DNA of 64,000 nt. Source: Allobosea sp. Tri-44. GTDB lineage: Bacteria > Pseudomonadota > Alphaproteobacteria > Rhizobiales > Beijerinckiaceae. The notes under the pieces were generated by a model, which saw only the letters and a list, made by a program, of their open reading frames with translations, ran no database searches and was not told where the DNA came from. The stretch is taken from contig NZ_NBDP01000019.1 in the NCBI RefSeq assembly GCF_004123845.1, forward strand, positions 1-64,000, written 5' to 3'. This document shows positions 60,539-64,000 of the stretch, one piece after another (the stretch's first letter is position 1; each line of letters opens with the position of its first letter). The position numbers and the translations under genes are program-made.

Positions 60539-61786
60539 TCAATTCAGCCGGGGCCAGCGGAAGTCGTCGGCGCGGCCTGGGCGAGGTTCGGGCGCGATGC
60601 CCTGGCCGAAGACGCGGTCGAGCCCTGCCGCGACATCGCCGCGGCCGCGCGCCTCCTGGAGCGAGGTGATCAGCACCGTATCACCACTACCGGCGACTGC
60701 GCCGGTCAGCGGCAGGATCGGCCCGGCGAGCGGTCTCGGCGGAACGACCGGGATGAGCTGGATATCGGCGGGCAAGCCGCTGACCATGCGGTCGATCAGG
60801 CGCTCGACGCCGCCCGGCTGCAGCTCGGGCGTGAGCGGCGCACTGGTTTCGAGCGAGGTCGGCAGTGCGATGACATTCTGCGTCGGCGTGCCCTCCAACA
60901 GGCGGCGGATGACGACATCGACGAAATGTGCGGCCTTGCGAGCGCCAGCCTTGGTAAAATGGACGCCGTCGCCGAGCCGGAGCTTGGCGATCTGGCCGTT
61001 CACATCCGGCCCGGTCGCCGTATAGCGGTTCTCTCCATCGACATAGGCGCCCCAGAGGTCGACATACTGGCCGCCACCCGCTTCTGCGCCCTTGCGGAAG
61101 AGGTCGTTCAACGTGATCAGATCGGCAGATAGCCGGGGGTTCTGCATCGGCGGCGCACCGACCCAGATCAGCGGTATCCGCTTTGCGCCAAAGGCCGCAG
61201 CGACGGCGTCGATCCTGGCCTTGTAGAGCTGGAGCCAGCGCTCGCTCAGAGGCTCGTGCGTGACGTCTCCTTCACGGATGACCTGGCGATCGTTCGGGCC
61301 GAGAATGACGACCCCAACCATCACCTTGGCATCGGCGGCGAGCAGCTCACCGGCTGCCTTCGGCCAATCGTAGAAGTCGGTCCGGACCAGGCCGCTATCG
61401 GCCTTCGCCTTGTTCACCACGGCGACATCGGCGCGGTCGCCGAGGCTGTCATCGAGCCCTTCGGCGATCTGCCCCGCCAGCGTATCGCCGATGACGAGGA
61501 CATGGTGGTTGACGTCAACCTTGGGGATGATCGGATCGTCGCGGACGACGACGCGGGTCGGCGTCCGGCGCTGGGTCGGCGCGACGCGCTCGCGTGGTTG
61601 CCGCTGCTGGACCGCCGGCCTCTCGGGAATCTGCCAGAACATGTTGAACAGGCTGCGGCCTTGCGGCGGCGCCGAAGGTATCCGACCCGGTGGCACCGGG
61701 TTCTGGGCGATAGAGGTCGGCCCGCCCGTCGCGAGCAGGAGCAGAGCCGCCGCCAGAACCATGAAGAGCGAACGCAGGCGCATCAT
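60539..61786 (-). CDS. SGNH/DUF459 family exported protein
   Basis: 415 residues with a signal peptide (about 1-27, ends SIAQ) and a proline/arginine-rich linker to about residue 85. The SGNH domain begins HHVLVIGDTLAGQIAEG (95-110): the usual GDS nucleophile is GDT102 here. GVVILGPNDRQ is the Gly/Asn block and DGVHFTKAGARKAAHF the Asp-His block. Acetyl-ester removal from an envelope polysaccharide would be typical. Whether Thr can serve as nucleophile is open. Confidence 0.85.
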   Translation of the reverse strand: MMRLRSLFMVLAAALLLLATGGPTSIAQNPVPPGRIPSAPPQGRSLFNMFWQIPERPAVQQRQPRERVAPTQRRTPTRVVVRDDPIIPKVDVNHHVLVIGDTLAGQIAEGLDDSLGDRADVAVVNKAKADSGLVRTDFYDWPKAAGELLAADAKVMVGVVILGPNDRQVIREGDVTHEPLSERWLQLYKARIDAVAAAFGAKRIPLIWVGAPPMQNPRLSADLITLNDLFRKGAEAGGGQYVDLWGAYVDGENRYTATGPDVNGQIAKLRLGDGVHFTKAGARKAAHFVDVVIRRLLEGTPTQNVIALPTSLETSAPLTPELQPGGVERLIDRMVSGLPADIQLIPVVPPRPLAGPILPLTGAVAGSGDTVLITSLQEARGRGDVAAGLDRVFGQGIAPEPRPGRADDFRWPRLN

Positions 61787-61851
61787 GCTCTCGATCGGCG
61801 CCGGTCAGAATGGGACGCCGCCAGGCAATATAGTCGCGATCACCCGGTTCG

Positions 61852-63087
61852 TCAGCGGGGTGCCTTCATTCGCGCCAGCAGCGCCGGTGTCGGGTAGCCG
61901 TCGGCGAGCATGCCGACGCGCAGCTGGTACTGCCTGACCGCTTCGCGCGTGCCGGTACCGATGCGCCCGTCAGCGTCGTGATTGTAGAGACCGAGGGCTT
62001 TCAGCCGGCGCTGGACGTCGGTGGTGCCGGCCTTGTCGAGCCGCGGCGCCTTGACCGGCCATTCGCCTTGCAGGGCGGGCTTCCCCACGATCCGGTCGCC
62101 GAGATGCCCGACCGCGAGCGCATAGGCGTCGGAGGAGTTGTACTTCTTGATGACGTCGAAATTCGCGGTCAGCAGCATGGCCGGCCCGGTATGGCCGGCC
62201 GGATAGAACAGTCTGGCTTCGCCCGAGGAGGGGAGCGAGCCGCCATCGGCGCGGCGCACGCCGGCGGAGCGGAAGGAAGAGAAGCTGGCGCGATAGAGAT
62301 TATGGTCGAAGCCCTCCGGAACGGTGACCTCGATGCCCCAGGGCAGGCCGGGGGTCCAGCCATAGCCTTTCAGGTAGTTGGCAGTAGAGGCGATGGCGTC
62401 GCTGGTCGAGGTCCAGATGTCGGCATGGCCGTCGCCGGTCTGGTCGACCGCGTATTTCATGTAGCTCGACGGCATGAACTGGGTGTGGCCCATGGCACCC
62501 GCCCAGGAACCGCGCAGTTCGCGGCGCTCGACATGGCCCTTCTCGATCAGTTCCAGCGCGGTCAGCAACTCGTCGCGGAAGAAGTCGCCGCGATAGCGGA
62601 TGCTGGCCAAGGTAGCGAGCGAGCGGATCACGTCCTTGTCGCCCTTGAACGAGCCGTAATTGGTCTCCATCCCCCAGATGCCGAGGATGATCTCCTTCGG
62701 CACGCCGTAGCGGGATTCGGCCTGGCCCAGCACGCTTGCATGGGCCTCGAGCATCTCCCGCCCGCGCGAGATGCGACCACCACCAACTGCGCTGTTGAGA
62801 TAGCTCCAGATCGGCGCGACGAACTCCGACTGCTTTTGCGTCAATGTCACGATCGACGGATCGGGTGTCACACCCTGGAAGGCGAGGTCGAAGGTCTGGC
62901 GCGAGATGCCGCGCGCCTGCGCCATCGGCCAGAGCGTTCGCAGGAAGCCGTCGAAGCCCGGTGCGGCCGGGCGCGCCTCGGGTTTCGGTGTCTGCGCCCG
63001 TGCCGGATTAATCGAACCCGTCGTCTGCGCGAGCGCCGGCCCGAGGCCGAGCGCCGCAGCGAAGGCGAGAACGGTGACGGGACGCAT
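61852..63087 (-). CDS. Lytic murein transglycosylase (MltB-like) with peptidoglycan-binding domain
   Basis: 411 residues from the ATG at 63087, AGAGGAGC upstream. Signal peptide about 1-20. The lysozyme-like domain contains catalytic Glu141 in GIWGMETNYGSF and SWAGAMGHTQFMPSSYMKYAVD. A C-terminal peptidoglycan-binding domain (VQRRLKALGLYNHDADGRIGTGTREAVRQYQ) follows from about 345. It cleaves glycan strands in the periplasm. It lies 65 bp upstream of the SGNH gene on the same strand. Confidence 0.94.
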   Translation of the reverse strand: MRPVTVLAFAAALGLGPALAQTTGSINPARAQTPKPEARPAAPGFDGFLRTLWPMAQARGISRQTFDLAFQGVTPDPSIVTLTQKQSEFVAPIWSYLNSAVGGGRISRGREMLEAHASVLGQAESRYGVPKEIILGIWGMETNYGSFKGDKDVIRSLATLASIRYRGDFFRDELLTALELIEKGHVERRELRGSWAGAMGHTQFMPSSYMKYAVDQTGDGHADIWTSTSDAIASTANYLKGYGWTPGLPWGIEVTVPEGFDHNLYRASFSSFRSAGVRRADGGSLPSSGEARLFYPAGHTGPAMLLTANFDVIKKYNSSDAYALAVGHLGDRIVGKPALQGEWPVKAPRLDKAGTTDVQRRLKALGLYNHDADGRIGTGTREAVRQYQLRVGMLADGYPTPALLARMKAPR

Positions 63088-63200
63088 GGTTGCTCCTCTG
63101 GCTCGGCCGCAGTGTCTATCCACCACAGCGCCCGAACGAAGTTAACCATGGGTTAATGCCGCGCCAAATCGCTCTCGCTTCTAATTTGGAGACCGTTTTA

Positions 63201-63229
63201 CCGATCAGCTTGCGGTGCAAGCTGATCGG
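63201..63229. repeat. 12-bp perfect inverted repeat between mltB-like gene and galE
   Basis: Arms CCGATCAGCTTG (63201-63212) and its complement (63218-63229) with a 5-nt loop. It lies 12 bp downstream of the galE stop. The reading direction of galE gives TAAAACGG after the stem, not a T-run, so terminator function is possible but not clear. Confidence 0.65.
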
Positions 63230-63241
63230 AACGGGCTCTCG

Positions 63242-64000
63242 TCAGCTGGCGTTGCGCTTGCGCAGGCTCTCCTCCCAGGCAAGTGCCTGGGTGACGATCT
63301 CGGTCAAATCGTCGTGCTCTGGCTGCCAGCCGAGCTCGGCGCGGATGCGGTCGGCTTTGGCGACCAGCGCGGCCGGGTCGCCATCGCGGCGCGGCGAGAG
63401 CCGGACCGGGAAATCGATGCCCGAGACTTGCTTCACCACCTCGACCACTTCCTTGACCGAATAGCCGCGGCCATAGCCGCAGTTCAGCGTCAGATTGTCG
63501 CCGCCGGCGCGCAGGTGATCGAGCGCGGCAAGATGAGCGCGGGCGAGATCGGTGACGTGGATGTAGTCGCGCACGCAGGTGCCGTCCGGCGTCGCATAAT
63601 CGGTGCCGAAGATGTCGAGCCCGGCGCGCTGGCCGAGCGCCGCCTGGCTCGCGACCTTGATCAGATGGGTGGCGTTGGTGCTGGACTGGCCGGAACGGCC
63701 CCTCGGATCGGCGCCGGCGACGTTGAAATAGCGCAGGGCGACATAGGTCAGGCCATGGGCGCGGGCGACGTCGCCGAGCATCCATTCGCTCATCAGCTTG
63801 GAGCGGCCATAGGGGTTGATCGGATTGAGCGCGATCTCCTCCGGCACAGGCGAGACCGGCGGCTCGCCATAGACCGCGGCGGTCGAGGAGAAGATCACAC
63901 GCTTGACACCGCTGCGCACGGCGCTCTCCAGCAGCGCGCGCGTCTTGACGGTGTTGTTCTGGTAGTAGCCGAGCGGATCGGACACCGAATCCGGTACCAC
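63242..64000 (-). CDS. galE: UDP-glucose 4-epimerase GalE, partial (N-terminus outside window)
   Basis: The last 252 or so residues of a short-chain dehydrogenase; the frame runs off the right edge, so the NAD-binding N-terminus (about 80 residues) is missing from the window. FSSTAAVYGE and NPYGRSKLMSE give the catalytic Ser and Tyr-x-x-x-Lys. NVAGADPRGRSGQS, TPDGTCVRDYIHVTDLARAH and NCGYGRGYSVKEV are GalE-specific. It interconverts UDP-glucose and UDP-galactose for exopolysaccharide (exoB role in Rhizobiales). Confidence 0.94.
   Translation of the reverse strand: MVPDSVSDPLGYYQNNTVKTRALLESAVRSGVKRVIFSSTAAVYGEPPVSPVPEEIALNPINPYGRSKLMSEWMLGDVARAHGLTYVALRYFNVAGADPRGRSGQSSTNATHLIKVASQAALGQRAGLDIFGTDYATPDGTCVRDYIHVTDLARAHLAALDHLRAGGDNLTLNCGYGRGYSVKEVVEVVKQVSGIDFPVRLSPRRDGDPAALVAKADRIRAELGWQPEHDDLTEIVTQALAWEESLRKRNAS

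Overview
The window is a GC-rich, gene-dense stretch of what looks like an alphaproteobacterial chromosome, most likely Hyphomicrobiales (Rhizobiales) and perhaps Bosea or a relative. That placement is inferred from gene content and order (rsmB - heparinase-like - purH; a DUF1674/Sdh-assembly protein; COG0523 GTPase next to a WD40 protein), the rhizobial-type initiator tRNA and the intergenic repeats. No database search was run. I see no prophage, insertion sequence, integrase, rRNA or CRISPR array. About 60 protein genes and one tRNA are supported; starts were chosen from ribosome binding sites, so several are shorter than the longest open frame.

Layout. 1-10,600: initiator tRNA-Met, an XRE regulator, a DUF72 protein, then a leftward housekeeping block (htpX, rsmB, heparinase II/III-like, purH, a small membrane protein, a YbaK-type editing domain). 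The Sdh4-assembly-like DUF1674 gene and a cyclopropane fatty acid synthase run rightward, followed by two tiny leftward genes and DUF2853. 10,800-19,300: hydroxyacid dehydrogenase, L,D-transpeptidase with an unlisted 30-residue membrane protein upstream, NfeD/SPFH pair, a divergent MarR-hydrolase pair with a tandem operator, ferrochelatase, a 5'-nucleotidase-like protein and uracil-DNA glycosylase. 19,400-28,940: a ten-kilobase leftward operon holding two acyl-CoA ligases around a complete branched-chain-type ABC importer. 29,100-42,300: single genes (GST, GNAT plus PLP decarboxylase, lipoprotein, Crp/Fnr, hydrolase, LysE), a fused indolepyruvate ferredoxin oxidoreductase, and a DUF1007 - nickel/cobalt exporter-type transporter pair.

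42,300-48,600: a cobalt-type nitrile hydratase operon (alpha, beta, activator) with an amidase upstream, which together would take nitrile to amide to acid. It lies about 1 kb from the Ni/Co transporter, which could handle the cobalt. A gamma-glutamyltransferase family gene is next. 48,600-53,740: a TAXI-type TRAP transporter with its DUF1850 partner, then a Tat-exported OpgG/OpgD glucan protein. 54,100-59,300: a zinc-acquisition operon: a 48-residue His-rich membrane protein, znuC, znuB, znuA, a COG0523 zinc-chaperone-type GTPase, a WD40 protein and a 91-residue two-cysteine protein. Two Zur-box-like palindromes mark it. This is the best candidate for an incompletely described system. 59,370-64,000: YcaQ-type glycosylase, SGNH/DUF459 protein, lytic transglycosylase and a galE gene cut by the window edge.

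Intergenic space is dotted with short inverted-repeat elements, six of which begin CGTCAT and end ATGACG.
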